Positions 13,398 to 13,957 of a DNA stretch of 13,957 bases are shown one piece after another. The stretch is from Methylocapsa sp. Lineage in GTDB: Bacteria; Pseudomonadota; Alphaproteobacteria; Rhizobiales; Beijerinckiaceae. Location of the stretch: the NCBI GenBank assembly GCA_003162995.1, contig PLUZ01000223.1:4398-18354 (forward strand), written 5' to 3'. The notes beneath the pieces are model-generated. The model ran no database searches. It was not told where the DNA came from and was given only the letters and a program-made list of their open reading frames with translations. Position numbers and translations under genes: made by a program. Numbering within the stretch: the first letter of the stretch is position 1; each line of letters opens with the position of its first letter.

Positions 13398-13957
13398 TTG
13401 AATAAACTCTCAGCATTTGCGATTGCGCTTTTTGCGTCGACCACCATCGGCACCGCCTGGGCCGATCAGGACGACCGGAAACTCGACCATGTCTTCGTTA
13501 TCATGATGGAGAACCATGGCTATAATGAAATCATCGGCAGCCCGTACATGCCGTTCACCAATAAAGAGGCGGCGCAGGCGAATTCGGCGAAAAACTATTT
13601 CGCCGTCGCGCATCCGAGTCTGACGAACTATCTCGAAGTGGTCGGCGGCTCGAATTTCGGCATCCAGAACGACAAGAGCCCGAACTGGGACAGCACCAGC
13701 TGCACCTCAACCCTGCGCGGCGGGCCCAGCAACGAGAATAGCAGCGATTCGAGCATCTGCCCGGTTTCCGGCGACGGCCTCGATGAAGCGACCCCAGCGC
13801 TCGACACCACGAACGAGACGAGCGGCCTGCCGGGCGACATCAACATCGACGGTAACGTTACGCATACCTATCCAATCGCCAAAACCGTCGGCAAGACCAT
13901 CGCCGATCAGCTCACTGCCGCCGGCCTGACCTGGAAGACCTATCAGGAGAGCCTGCC
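13398..13957 (+). CDS. exported phosphoesterase (PF04185 type), partial
   Basis: An open frame begins at a TTG with AGGAGGAG nine nt upstream and runs off the window after 186 codons. Residues 1-22 are a signal peptide (MNKLSAFAIALFASTTIG, cleavage after AWA), so the product is exported. The mature start LDHVFVIMMENHGYNEIIGS carries the MMEN motif of the alkaline-phosphatase-superfamily phosphoesterases that include acid phosphatases and phospholipases C; Asp30, Glu38 and Asn39 would be metal-site residues. AHPSLTNYLEVVGG follows at about 71-84, then an Asn/Ser/Thr-rich stretch with two Cys and a TIADQL...TWKTYQESL segment, as in acid phosphatase-like members. The divergent neighbour is uvrD. 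A Pho-box-like repeat upstream suggests phosphate control. The substrate (phosphomonoester or phospholipid) cannot be decided from this half. Confidence 0.87.
   Translation, partial: MNKLSAFAIALFASTTIGTAWADQDDRKLDHVFVIMMENHGYNEIIGSPYMPFTNKEAAQANSAKNYFAVAHPSLTNYLEVVGGSNFGIQNDKSPNWDSTSCTSTLRGGPSNENSSDSSICPVSGDGLDEATPALDTTNETSGLPGDINIDGNVTHTYPIAKTVGKTIADQLTAAGLTWKTYQESL

Noticed and set aside
1..13957. CRISPR arrays, tRNA/rRNA genes, insertion sequences, integrases or phage genes
   Set aside because: No regularly spaced repeats, cloverleaf-like segments, transposase motifs or terminal inverted repeats were found on reading both strands.

Overview
The window is about 14 kb of GC-rich DNA (near 60% by eye). 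It reads like the chromosome of an alphaproteobacterium, probably a Hyphomicrobiales/Beijerinckiaceae-type organism. That placement is an inference from codon style, the HpnK-type deacetylase, the tautomerase and the ParDE/HicB types; there is no rRNA or marker gene to fix it. No tRNA, rRNA, CRISPR array or insertion sequence was seen.

Left part (1-5030): a divergent envelope/lipid block. Leftward runs a ChbG/HpnK deacetylase, then a classical SDR, then a 61-aa ORF, then the start of a further gene that leaves the window. The last three are joined by 4-nt GTGA and ATGA overlaps, so they look translationally coupled. A 42-aa single-membrane-span protein with a good ribosome binding site, also on the minus strand, lies upstream of the deacetylase. 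Rightward runs a GtrB/DPM1-like membrane glycosyltransferase followed 13 nt later by murJ, the lipid II flippase. A glycosyltransferase plus a ChbG-family deacetylase recalls the FlmF2/NaxD and Lgm pairs that make an amino-sugar on undecaprenyl phosphate for lipid A decoration. That reading is an inference. A GC hairpin closes murJ against the convergent M20 peptidase.

Middle part (5035-9044): metabolic and small orphan genes. These are an M20 dipeptidase-like metallopeptidase (minus), a divergently transcribed FAD-linked 2-hydroxyacid dehydrogenase (D-2-hydroxyglutarate/D-lactate dehydrogenase type), a secreted four-cysteine protein with a Gly-rich tail, and a tautomerase-superfamily enzyme of the malonate-semialdehyde-decarboxylase type.

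Accessory patch (9045-10740): a complete parDE toxin-antitoxin pair with a recognisable promoter and quasi-palindrome. Convergent to it is a solitary, C-terminally short HicB-like antitoxin without a HicA toxin, and an AT-richer two-span membrane protein with a SPOR-like C-terminus. This patch sits between core genes and looks like acquired DNA.

Right part (10746-13957): a UvrD/PcrA DNA helicase on the minus strand, probably starting at a TTG. Divergent from it is the beginning of an exported phosphoesterase (PF04185 type), also starting at a TTG with a strong AGGAGG site and running off the window. A Pho-box-like direct repeat and a perfect 12-bp palindrome lie between them, suggesting phosphate-starvation control.
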